Positions 1 through 6,539 of a stretch of DNA of 9,459 nucleotides are shown here, piece by piece. The first letter of the stretch is position 1. Each line of letters starts with the position of its first letter. The position numbers and the translations under genes were made by a program. The stretch comes from Deltaproteobacteria bacterium (lineage in GTDB: Bacteria > SAR324 > JACQKK01). Location of the stretch: assembly GCA_029858165.1 (NCBI GenBank), contig JAOUFO010000051.1, forward strand, positions 1 to 9,459, given 5' to 3'. Below the pieces are notes generated by a model, which was not told the DNA's origin, did no database searches, and worked only from the letters and a program-made list of their open reading frames with translations.

Positions 1-135
1 ATGCTCTTGATCCACAACCCTCACCCGGAGCAAACCATGATCTCCGTTTTTGGGTTTTACTTCGGATTTGGGGACAAACAGGGAATGATTCCCCCCTTTG
101 TAATGGATGGTGGCCACATATTCCCCAGGAAACAT
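1..135 (-). CDS. Hypothetical protein, N-terminal fragment cut by the window edge
   Basis: On the minus strand an ATG at 135 opens a frame that stays open for exactly 45 codons to base 1. The translation begins MFPGEYVATIHYKGGNHSLF and continues with alternating hydrophobic stretches such as LLRVRVVD, which suggests beta-strands in a small soluble protein. I do not recognise the family. The composition looks more protein-like than the plus-strand frame over the same bases, which runs on through the repeats at 158-334 and is probably spurious. No good Shine-Dalgarno precedes the ATG, and the frame is also open further upstream into the repeat, so the true start is uncertain. The C-terminus lies outside the window. 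Confidence 0.5.
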   Translation of the reverse strand, partial: MFPGEYVATIHYKGGNHSLFVPKSEVKPKNGDHGLLRVRVVDQEH

Positions 136-157
136 TCCCGCAGTAAAGGTGCAGGGG

Positions 158-299
158 GAGACCTCTGCGTAACTGTCAAAAGCTCCCGTTTTGATAAAAA
201 AGCGGGGGTTTGGGGGCCGCAGGCCTCCAATCAAATCAACCCCCTTCCCCATGGGAAGGGGGCAGGGGGATGGGAAAAAACGAGTTATGCAGAGGTCTC
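158..299. mobile_element. 142-bp MITE-like element with 16-bp terminal inverted repeats
   Basis: The left end GAGACCTCTGCGTAAC (158-173) and the right end GTTATGCAGAGGTCTC (284-299) are inverted repeats matching at 15 of 16 positions. Between them lie an A/T-rich patch (TTTTGATAAAAAAGC, 189-203), a GGCC-GCA-GGCC mini-palindrome (215-225), and a strong hairpin with arms CCCCCTTCCC (240-249) and GGGAAGGGGG (253-262). No transposase frame fits inside. Short length, terminal inverted repeats and non-coding content are what define a MITE, a non-autonomous transposon derivative. I see no target-site duplication beside the ends. Related pieces occur at 319-369, 6436-6522 and 7773-7801. The parent insertion sequence cannot be named from the window. 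Confidence 0.6.
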
Positions 300-318
300 T
301 ATGAATGATTCACAAGAT

Positions 319-369
319 GAGACCTCTGCATAACCGCAAAAAGCTCCCGTTTTGATAAAAAGGAGCGGG
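319..369 (+). repeat. Truncated second copy of the left end of the MITE-like element
   Basis: Bases 319-369 repeat the left end of the element at 158-206 in direct orientation: GAGACCTCTGCATAAC, a short variable stretch, then AAAGCTCCCGTTTTGATAAA and a GCGGG end. Homology stops about 3 bp before the stop codon of the PilD-like gene at 372. The GAGACCTCTGCATAAC end (319-334) is a perfect 16-bp inverted match to the right end of the neighbouring element (284-299), with a 19-nt spacer, so transcripts could fold a long stem here. GCTCC (343-347) and GGAGC (362-366) form a further small hairpin. Confidence 0.55.
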
Positions 370-371
370 CT

Positions 372-758
372 TCAACGGCCCTGTTGTTTCAGCCGCAAAG
401 CCAGCCACACCATCCCCGCGGAAAGGCCCCCAAAAGCCGCCAGAGTGACCCAGGAGACCCCCCACACCCCATACGCCCCCCCCAACACCACCGGAGTGGC
501 GGATTCCACCGCCAGAGTGGGCCAGCCGATGGGGGAGCCGCAGCGGGCGCACCGCCCTTTCAGCCACAGCCAGGAAATCACCGGCAGATTGTGGTACCAG
601 GGGATGGTCCGCCCGCAGGCGAAACACACGGACCGGGCGGGGAAAAACCACCCCACCCCGGCAGGGGCACCCCCCCCCGGCCAGCGGTCCGCCACCTGGC
701 TTAGAAAACTGCCCCACAGCCAGCCGAACCCCACCACTCCCCAAAAAACCGGTTCCAT
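372..758 (-). CDS. Stand-alone prepilin peptidase N-terminal (DiS_P_DiS) domain protein
   Basis: This 128-residue protein matches the N-terminal domain of type IV prepilin peptidases (PilD/GspO; Pfam DiS_P_DiS), which is associated with prepilin N-methylation and carries a four-cysteine metal site. Visible marks are a GSFL segment in the first membrane helix (about residues 4-20), then CFACG at 45-49 and CARCG at 70-74. The CX2C-X21-CX2C spacing equals that of PilD, with the family-like stretch NLPVISWLWLKGRC between them. Hydrophobic residues from about 86 to 121 could form one or two helices. The A24 aspartic-peptidase domain, with its two catalytic Asp and GxGD motif, is absent: the protein ends LKQQGR at about 45% of the usual length. 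I chose the ATG at 758 because AGGAG lies 6 nt upstream; the frame is open further upstream to 917 but that part looks non-coding. It could be a decayed gene or a dedicated single-domain protein. No pilin genes are nearby. Confidence 0.7.
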   Translation of the reverse strand: MEPVFWGVVGFGWLWGSFLSQVADRWPGGGAPAGVGWFFPARSVCFACGRTIPWYHNLPVISWLWLKGRCARCGSPIGWPTLAVESATPVVLGGAYGVWGVSWVTLAAFGGLSAGMVWLALRLKQQGR

Positions 759-796
759 CCGATGCTCCTGTATTGATTTGCGGCCTCCCTTGACAA

Positions 797-818
797 CCTT
801 CCCCAGGGGGAGGGAAGG
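797..818. repeat. C/G-rich hairpin in the divergent intergenic region
   Basis: CCTTCCC (797-803) and GGGAAGG (812-818) form a perfect 7-bp stem with an 8-nt loop. It lies between the divergent PilD-like gene (start 758) and the MFS gene (start 900), in the probable 5' leader of the former. It resembles the internal hairpin of the 158-299 element (TTCCC/GGGAA core), so it may be a diverged relative. The rest of 759-899 shows no convincing promoter. Confidence 0.35.
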
Positions 819-899
819 ATAAAGCAGGAACCGGCGTTTTGCTGTCGGCCGACCCGGCGGTTTCCGGGCATCCAACAGTCTCTTCCCCATACACCCATC

Positions 900-2162
900 A
901 TGGCCGTGGAAACCCAACCTTTATCCTCCGGGCCTTCCCAACACCCCCATTGGCGGCGAAACAGCCGGGTGTTGTTTGTCTCCAGTCTGCTGGTGACCAT
1001 CGGCTACACGGTGTCGTTTCCCTTTTTGCCCCTGATGTTCCGGGAGCTGGGGGTGCGGGGCCCCCTGGAAACCTGGGTGGGGTTTGCCGCCGGTGGATTT
1101 TTCACCCTTAGCTTTCTGTTGACCCCGGTGTGGGGCTCTCTGGCGGACCATTATGGCAACAAGCCCATGGTGTTGCGTTCCAGCCTGGGGATGGCGGCCC
1201 TGACGGCTTTGCTGCCTTTTGCCGGTACCTGGCCGGTGTTTTTGGGGCTGTTTATCGCCGTGGGGGCGGTCAACGGGTTTGTGGCCAGCTCTATGACCCT
1301 GGCTTCCACCAACACCCCCCACTCCAAAGTGGGCAAGGCCCTTTCCATCGTGCAGCTTGGGGCGTTGTTGGGCAACACCATCGGCCCTTTGCTGGGGGGG
1401 TGGCTGGCCCCCCGGCTGCCGGAATACCGCCAATTGTTTTGGGTGGCCTGCGGCATGGATCTGGCCGGGGGGGCGTTGGTGTGGCGGCTGATCCGGGAAT
1501 CCGCAGCCCCGCGCCAGCCCCTTCATCTCAACCTGGCCCGGGATATTGCCCGGCTGGCGGCCATCCCCCGACTGCGGATGTTGTACGCCCTGTTTTTATT
1601 GCAGGGGGTGGTTTATTTCGGCAGCAATCCGGTGATTTCGGTATTTGTGATTCACCTGTTTTCCGGGGCTGGCGGGGGTTCAGGGGCAACCCCCGGCGGC
1701 TGGGGTGCCAGTTTGGGGGTGGAAGGATGGGTGGGGCTGGCCACGTTGTCCATGACCGTCACCAGCGCCCTGGCCCTGCCGGTGTGGGGCCATCTTCTGG
1801 GGCGGTTCAACCCGTCGGCATTGCTGGTGGTTTCCCTGGGGGGGTCCGGGTTGGCCATCCTGCCGATGGTCCTGGCCGCCACCCCCGCCCAGGCCACCCT
1901 CATCCGGGGGGTGTTCGGCCTTTCCGCCGGAGCGGCGGTTCCTATTCTGCTCACCCTGATCCGCAGCCATTCCCCCCCGGATATGAGCGCCAGGGCCATA
2001 TCCTACGGTTCTGCCCTTTCCATGCTGGGGGTGGGGGCCGGTCCCATGTTGGCCGGGTTGATCGGCCCTTTGTGGGGATTGCCGGTGTACTGGGCACTCA
2101 CCGGGGCGGCCCTTTTGGCGGCAGCCGGGTTGAGTGGCGCCGCCCTGGGGCGCAAGCCTTAA
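900..2162 (+). CDS. MFS transporter, MdtG-like drug exporter family
   Basis: This 420-residue polytopic inner-membrane protein is a major facilitator superfamily member, most like the MdtG (YceE) branch of proton-driven multidrug antiporters. The loop between helices 2 and 3 carries motif A, GSLADHYGNKPMVLRS (79-94), and helix 5 carries the antiporter motif C-like GNTIGPLLGG (158-167). A degenerate repeat of motif C, GVGAGPMLAG, is seen near 377-386 in the second half. The N-terminal TVSFPFLPLMFRELGV (37-52) and LRSSLGMAA (92-100) are also typical of MdtG. About 12 hydrophobic helices can be drawn, with a central cytoplasmic loop near 200-225. An unusual Gly-rich loop (about 256-276) interrupts the C-terminal half. 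The ATG at 900 is the first in frame but has no clear Shine-Dalgarno. Substrate is unknown; drug efflux is inferred from family only. The gene converges on the next one with a 22-nt gap. Confidence 0.85.
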   Translation: MAVETQPLSSGPSQHPHWRRNSRVLFVSSLLVTIGYTVSFPFLPLMFRELGVRGPLETWVGFAAGGFFTLSFLLTPVWGSLADHYGNKPMVLRSSLGMAALTALLPFAGTWPVFLGLFIAVGAVNGFVASSMTLASTNTPHSKVGKALSIVQLGALLGNTIGPLLGGWLAPRLPEYRQLFWVACGMDLAGGALVWRLIRESAAPRQPLHLNLARDIARLAAIPRLRMLYALFLLQGVVYFGSNPVISVFVIHLFSGAGGGSGATPGGWGASLGVEGWVGLATLSMTVTSALALPVWGHLLGRFNPSALLVVSLGGSGLAILPMVLAATPAQATLIRGVFGLSAGAAVPILLTLIRSHSPPDMSARAISYGSALSMLGVGAGPMLAGLIGPLWGLPVYWALTGAALLAAAGLSGAALGRKP

Positions 2163-2184
2163 CGAGCGGCCAAAGGCGGCCCGG

Positions 2185-4593
2185 TCAGGGCATGGCCTCT
2201 TCAGGTGCGGGATGTTTGGCCGCGGGTTTGCTGCCGGGGGATGCCGCGTATGAATCCCCATCCCTGATTTTGCCCAACAGTTCCGCCAAAATCAGGGCAT
2301 CGTGGGTCACTTTGTTGGGATCCTGGGCCACCCCCACCCGGTCGGCGTAGGTGAACACCACCAGCAAACGCACCAGATGTGCGTCTTCCGCCTGCTCCAC
2401 ATAGCGGGCCAGGGCACCATCCCCCTCCTGGCCCATCCGGTTCAACAAACCGGCCAGGTCCAGGTGATGGCCCACCAGCCAACCGATGCGGGCCACATCG
2501 GATTCGTCCAGGTAAATCCCCATGGCATCCAGGGTTTGGCCCACCAGGGGGGCAAAAACAGGGCCGTGGTTTTTATCCGGTTTTTTCATATCATGCAGCA
2601 GCATGGCCAGCATCAGCACCCGCCGGTCCGCAAAGGGCAGGTTGTTGTGGGTTTCCATCAGAACTTCCGCCTGGGCGCGGATTTTTTCCATTTCGGTCAG
2701 GGCGGTCATGCAGGTGGCGTAGCTGTGTTCCAGCATGTTCACGTCTATCAGGTATTCCAGGGAATTGTTTCGCACATCCGTCATCAAATGAAAAAACGGC
2801 TTGACCGACGGATTGTTGCGCACCTCGGGTATGCGTTGCAACATGCGCACTTCCACCGCGTATTTGCGGGCGAACATGGCCAGCCCCTGAGAGGTGGTGA
2901 TTTTCTCGTAATCGGAGCGCATCAGGGATTTCCCCCGTTTGGAAAGGGTCTGGGGCAGCAGCCTTAAGCCCGCCAGAGCCTCTATCGCCACGAAGGTGTG
3001 CTCATCCACCGTATAGGCATGATCGGGTATCACATGAATCAACCCGGTGATGTGGGTGAAACCCGGCAGATAGCGGTGGAGCAACCCCACCTGGCGCATC
3101 CCGCGCAGAACCCCGGCTGTGGTCCCCTGCCGGATGGATTCATCCACAATGGCCAGAAACACACGCCCCAGGGATTCGCGATGCTCCCGCAAAAAGGAAT
3201 CGGTCCACCCTTCCAGGGCGGCTTCCACCGCCTCCATGGCATCCTCCCGCAGAACGGCCCCGGTGCGGGCGGTCATCAAAAAAGGGTCCAAAGCCTGCAA
3301 CGGATGGCTCAGCCGCACCCCTCCCCGGAAATCCGGGTTTGTCCGGGGTTCCTGGCTGTCCAGGAGATACAACTGCAACTGAGGGTCCACCGCAAAGCCG
3401 TCTTTGGCCAGGGGGCGGGCCAGGGCATGCAGCCGCTGGGGATCGCTGAACTGGGGACGGGCGGGGGCCATATCCCGCAAATGGGCAAACAAAGGCCCCA
3501 CAATCCTCACGCTGCCCCGGCGCAGTTCAAAATACTCCCGGCACAACCGGATATCCTCCTCACCGGGGGTTTCCTCCACCATTTTCCGGAAAGCCCCCAG
3601 GTGTTCCCCGCAAAACCATTCAAATTTTTTCAGCAGGGCAAACCCCTTGTTGTCCAGCAGCCGGTTTGCCACCAGATCGTCCATCCCCGCCTCAAATCCT
3701 TTCAGCCGGGCCAATTGGTTCAGGGCGGCCATTTCCTCCAAAAAATCTTCTGGCCGGGGGCGGCTTAAAAAGAGGGTTCCCCCGTTTTTTTCCTGCCGGA
3801 AGCGCCAGCTTTGTTCCAGGTAATGGATGTTGAACCGCAGAATCATCTGGTTCATGGCCTCCAACGCCCGCACCAGACTGATGCGGGAAAAATGAGAATC
3901 CGTCAGTTTTTCCCCCCGTTTGTCCACCACATACAACCCGTAATGGCCCTCGGGCCGGGCGGAAAATTCCGCCACCTGGATGTTGACCCGAAATTCGGAC
4001 CGGGCCAGAAAATGGAGCAGAATGCTGGTAAACCGGTTGGACAGGCGGGGGGTTTTCAGTTCCAGGTAGGTGTAATCCTCATTGCGTCCGTTATCCAGAT
4101 AGGGATACTGGGAGACCAGGGGAATCAGTGAGGTAAAAGACAAATGTTGAATGGTTTCCAGCACCACCCGTTCGGTTTTGTGAACCTCCCGCAGGACCTC
4201 CAACACTTTTCCGCAATGGGCCTCGGTCAACGGCTGCCCCTGGTTGTCCACCATTTCCAGGATGTTGACCACCTGCCCCCCCCGGCCGGTAAAAATGCGG
4301 GCTTTTTTAACCGCCACCCCTTTGGGGATGGAGATACATTGAAGGATTCCCTCAAAAACCTTGTCCAGCAATCCCGGTTCATCCCAGTCGGTGGTGACCA
4401 TTTCCACATGCCAACCGCCCTCCTCATGGGCCACCGGATCTATCAGCAGTCCTCCTTCCGCCGCCAGCCGGTCTAATTTTTCCCGGTGGCGGGCCTGCTC
4501 GGCGTGAGTGGTGGCCTGGGCATACAGGGAGGGCATATCCGGCCGGTCAAATACCGGCAGGGAACTTTGGTATATTTTGGGCTGTTTCCCCAT
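2185..4593 (-). CDS. GlnD-related protein: N-terminal tandem ACT-like domains and C-terminal HD domain, no nucleotidyltransferase domain seen
   Basis: This 802-residue cytoplasmic protein looks like a rearranged relative of GlnD, the bifunctional PII uridylyltransferase/uridylyl-removing enzyme. Residues about 61-120 form an ACT-like domain (VEMVTTDWDEPGLLDKVFEG, then KKARIFTGRGG), and a second ACT-like stretch spans about 173-232. Residues about 264-460 are unfamiliar and mostly helical. From about 474 the GlnD HD region is clear: LLHRYLPGF (504-512), YTVDEHT (527-533), LLHDMKKPDKNHG (665-677; H667, D668), VGHH (707-710) and TYADR (748-752, D751). In GlnD the order is nucleotidyltransferase, HD, ACT, ACT; here ACTs come first and no G-S-x(n)-DxD nucleotidyltransferase motif is visible. 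PII uridylylation is therefore unlikely. HD phosphohydrolase activity controlled by a ligand on the ACT domains is inference. AAGGA sits 6 nt before the ATG. The stop converges on the MFS gene. Confidence 0.75.
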   Translation of the reverse strand: MGKQPKIYQSSLPVFDRPDMPSLYAQATTHAEQARHREKLDRLAAEGGLLIDPVAHEEGGWHVEMVTTDWDEPGLLDKVFEGILQCISIPKGVAVKKARIFTGRGGQVVNILEMVDNQGQPLTEAHCGKVLEVLREVHKTERVVLETIQHLSFTSLIPLVSQYPYLDNGRNEDYTYLELKTPRLSNRFTSILLHFLARSEFRVNIQVAEFSARPEGHYGLYVVDKRGEKLTDSHFSRISLVRALEAMNQMILRFNIHYLEQSWRFRQEKNGGTLFLSRPRPEDFLEEMAALNQLARLKGFEAGMDDLVANRLLDNKGFALLKKFEWFCGEHLGAFRKMVEETPGEEDIRLCREYFELRRGSVRIVGPLFAHLRDMAPARPQFSDPQRLHALARPLAKDGFAVDPQLQLYLLDSQEPRTNPDFRGGVRLSHPLQALDPFLMTARTGAVLREDAMEAVEAALEGWTDSFLREHRESLGRVFLAIVDESIRQGTTAGVLRGMRQVGLLHRYLPGFTHITGLIHVIPDHAYTVDEHTFVAIEALAGLRLLPQTLSKRGKSLMRSDYEKITTSQGLAMFARKYAVEVRMLQRIPEVRNNPSVKPFFHLMTDVRNNSLEYLIDVNMLEHSYATCMTALTEMEKIRAQAEVLMETHNNLPFADRRVLMLAMLLHDMKKPDKNHGPVFAPLVGQTLDAMGIYLDESDVARIGWLVGHHLDLAGLLNRMGQEGDGALARYVEQAEDAHLVRLLVVFTYADRVGVAQDPNKVTHDALILAELLGKIRDGDSYAASPGSKPAAKHPAPEEAMP

Positions 4594-4639
4594 GGGGGTT
4601 CCTTATCACCGGCGGATTGGGACATCTTCCTTCCGTCCC

Positions 4640-4659
4640 CCTCCCGGAATCTCCGGAGG
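4640..4659. other. Hairpin between M48 and GlnD-like genes
   Basis: A stem of 8 bp with one bulged C can form: left side CCTCCCGGA (4640-4648), loop ATC, right side TCCGGAGG (4652-4659). It lies in the 129-nt gap between the M48 protease stop and the GlnD-like start, both on the minus strand. No T-run follows on the minus strand, so it is a poor intrinsic terminator. It could be an attenuating or mRNA-stabilising structure, or a REP-like relic. Confidence 0.3.
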
Positions 4660-4722
4660 AGGGATGGGTTTCAAACCTGCCTGATTTCCGGGAGACAATG
4701 CGGCAGGAACGTCAAACCGTCC

Positions 4723-6018
4723 TCAGGCAGGAACAGGGCTTTGCTGTGGGGTGAGAGCGGCCAGCCGCCGGGCCAATGGTGGATGGCTGTAATGGTAGGC
4801 CGCATACCACGGATGGGGGACCGGATTGGACAGGTTCTCCCGGCTTAACCGCAGAAGGGCGGTTTTCAGCGCCTGGGGCTTCCCCACCGCCTTTACAGAA
4901 TACCGGTCCGCCTCATATTCATGACGGCGGGAAATCCAGGCAAACAGCGGCGAAAACCAAAACGTGAAAGCTCCGCCGCACAGGGCCAGCAGCGCCAGCA
5001 AACCATGGGGGGAACCCCCCCCCAGCCCAAAGGCCTCAAACACCTGGGGGTAACCGGCCACCCGGCTGGCGATAAACAACAGCACCAACGTGACCGCCAT
5101 ATTCAGCACCATCCGCTTTTTTACATGACCCGCCTGATAATGGCCGATTTCATGGGCCAGCACCGCCTGGGTTTCATCATGCTCCATGTGGGCCAGCAGG
5201 GTATCAAACAGCACAATGCGTTTGGCCCGCCCAAAACCGGTAAAATAGGCGTTGGAATGGCCGGACCGGCGGGAGGCGTCCATCACAAACACCCCCTTGG
5301 CCTTAAACCCTCCCTGCTCGGCCAGGGCCTCCACTTTTTTCAGCAGTTCCTGGTCCTCCAGGGGGGTGAATGTGTTGAACCAGGGGGCGATGACCATGGG
5401 AACCAGCCACACCATCAAAAGCTGAAATCCCGTCACCAACCCAAAAACCCACAACCACCATCCTTCCCGGCTTGCCTCCATAAACCACACCACCCCATAC
5501 AGCAAAGGCACCAACAGGACCAAAACCAACAGCAACCCTTTCAGCCGGTCCCCCAGCCATCCGGCCAGGGTCTGCCGGTTAAAGCCGTACCGCTGTTCTA
5601 TCACAAACGTCCCCCAGATACTGAAAGGCAGCCCCGCCAGAGTGTACACCCCTCCCAGAGCCATTAAAAACCACACTGAAAAATGGGGCGCCAGATGGGC
5701 TCCTCCGGCGGGCGGCCCCGCGATGGCCAGAATCATTGCCCCCACCCACTGCTCCAAAAAGGGAAGGAACCCCCCCAGCAACACGGCCAGGGTCACCGCG
5801 GAGGTGACGGCCCGCTCCACCAGCCCCAACCGCAGCCGGGCCAGGGTGTATTCCCGGCTTTTGGCTGCCGTTTCGGCGTCCACCTGACCTTCCAGATGGG
5901 GGGGCACCCCCTGCCCGGCCCCGGTGTGAATCAGATTCAGTCCATCCAATCCGGTTTCCACCGCGAAATGGAGCAAATACAATCCCAGGAACACCGCCAC
6001 CACCGTTTCTGTCATCAT
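4723..6018 (-). CDS. M48 family membrane zinc metalloprotease (Ste24/CaaX protease type)
   Basis: This 431-residue integral inner-membrane zinc endopeptidase belongs to family M48, Ste24 type; length is near the usual 410-430. Key marks are EQRYGFNRQT (141-150), HSNAYFTGFG (254-263), the zinc motif HEIGH (289-293: H289, E290, H293) and HEYEAD (366-371), where a Glu, probably E367, should be the third zinc ligand. H406-H412 (WYAAYHYSHPP) matches the conserved C-terminal H-Y-S-H-P-P signature. About seven hydrophobic segments surround the catalytic part. In bacteria such enzymes are linked to membrane-protein quality control; CaaX processing is the eukaryotic role and need not apply here. The start was set at the first of two adjacent ATGs (6018 or 6015), both downstream of AAGGCGG; an in-frame ATG at 6138 lacks such a site and adds 40 atypical residues. 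A 9-G tract in the coding strand (5015-5023) encodes Gly-Gly-Gly. Confidence 0.88.
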   Translation of the reverse strand: MMTETVVAVFLGLYLLHFAVETGLDGLNLIHTGAGQGVPPHLEGQVDAETAAKSREYTLARLRLGLVERAVTSAVTLAVLLGGFLPFLEQWVGAMILAIAGPPAGGAHLAPHFSVWFLMALGGVYTLAGLPFSIWGTFVIEQRYGFNRQTLAGWLGDRLKGLLLVLVLLVPLLYGVVWFMEASREGWWLWVFGLVTGFQLLMVWLVPMVIAPWFNTFTPLEDQELLKKVEALAEQGGFKAKGVFVMDASRRSGHSNAYFTGFGRAKRIVLFDTLLAHMEHDETQAVLAHEIGHYQAGHVKKRMVLNMAVTLVLLFIASRVAGYPQVFEAFGLGGGSPHGLLALLALCGGAFTFWFSPLFAWISRRHEYEADRYSVKAVGKPQALKTALLRLSRENLSNPVPHPWYAAYHYSHPPLARRLAALTPQQSPVPA

Positions 6019-6070
6019 GCCGCCTTTTTGATGTTGAATTTCCCCGGGGATGGGGGCAAACCCTATCCCC

Positions 6071-6097
6071 ATTTTATATGAAATCCACAAACTGCAA
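6071..6097 (-). promoter_or_regulatory. Candidate promoter of the M48 protease gene
   Basis: On the minus strand TATAAAAT (6071-6078) is a good -10-like box in an otherwise GC-rich region, and TTGCAG (6092-6097) lies 13-15 nt upstream as a weak -35. It is about 55 nt before the chosen ATG. Spacing is shorter than the ideal 17, so this is tentative. Confidence 0.3.
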
Positions 6098-6248
6098 AGC
6101 CCGTACAAACACCAGTCGGTTGGATGTGAGCCAATCAAACCGGGACGACTCTGCCCCTCCCCGGTTGGGCCAAGAGAAAGGCGGTGAACCCCGCCGTCAG
6201 ACAGACGGGGAGAAATGCGGCTCTGAGGAGAATGAGTCGCTTAACAGG

Positions 6249-6294
6249 CCTCACCCCCGCCCTTCGGGCACCCCCTCTCCTGAGGGCGAGGGGG
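6249..6294. repeat. CCTCACCCC-type REP-like hairpin element, copy 1
   Basis: The unit starts with CCTCACCCCCGCC, contains a small GCCC-TTC-GGGC hairpin (6259-6269), and ends with CCCCCTC (6271-6277) pairing with GAGGGGG (6288-6294) over a 10-nt loop. The same design recurs at 6373-6413, 7553-7603 and 7694-7743, all in intergenic DNA. Such palindromic REP-type units often lie between genes, where they can affect mRNA 3' stability or bind nucleoid proteins; here that is only inference. The adjoining stretch 6098-6248 shows no gene or clear signal. Confidence 0.55.
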
Positions 6295-6372
6295 AAAGTG
6301 TTGCTTGTATAAAACAGGCAACAGCCATCTGTCTTGCAAGTTTGCCGAAGCCATTGAATTGATGGGTACTAT

Positions 6373-6413
6373 CACCCCCCTCTCCCCCAGGAGAGGGGGG
6401 TGGGGGGTGAGGC
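6373..6413. repeat. REP-like hairpin element, copy 2 with perfect 13-bp stem
   Basis: CACCCCCCTCTCC (6373-6385) pairs perfectly with GGAGAGGGGGGTG (6390-6402) across a CCCA loop, followed by GGGGGTGAGG, the reverse complement of the CCTCACCCCC unit end. It is therefore in the opposite orientation to copy 1, making a head-to-head pair in the M48-pldA gap. A further nested hairpin, AAAGGCA-GG-TGCCTTT (6416-6431), follows directly. Confidence 0.6.
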
Positions 6414-6435
6414 CCAAAGGCAGGTGCCTTTCTTT

Positions 6436-6522
6436 GGGGCCGCAGGCCTCCAATCAGTTCATCCCCTTCCCCATGGGAAGAAGGCAGGGGGATGAAAAAA
6501 AAACGAGTTATGCAGAGGTATC
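6436..6522 (+). repeat. Right-hand half of the MITE-like element, second locus
   Basis: Bases 6436-6522 align with 213-299 at roughly 90% identity: GGGGCCGCAGGCCTCCAATC, the CCCCTTCCCCATGGGAAG hairpin, GGCAGGGGGATG, a run of A, then ACGAGTTATGCAGAGGT. The end reads GTTATGCAGAGGTATC, one change from the perfect terminal repeat. The left terminal repeat and A/T patch of the full element are missing; instead GGCCCAAAGGCAGGTGCC precedes it. It stops 17 bp before the pldA stop codon, so it lies in the 3' region of pldA. Confidence 0.6.
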
Positions 6523-6539
6523 GTTTTTCTTAAAAGGGG

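Noticed and set aside
1..333. Plus-strand open frame of 110 codons from base 1
   Set aside because: It runs through the inverted repeats and hairpin of the MITE-like element, and the opposite strand over 1-135 reads more like protein.
790..795. TTGACA as a -35 box for the MFS gene
   Set aside because: No -10-like sequence lies at 16-18 nt; the nearest, GATAAA, is 22 nt away, and a hairpin occupies the spacer.
1130..2350. Long plus-strand frame of 406 codons overlapping the MFS gene
   Set aside because: It is Gly/Pro-rich with no domain pattern and lies in another frame of a clear transporter; GC-rich DNA gives such shadows.
4921..5667. Plus-strand frame of 248 codons opposite the M48 gene
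   Set aside because: It is rich in Gln, His and Pro, the mirror of the membrane protein on the other strand, and has no recognisable motif.
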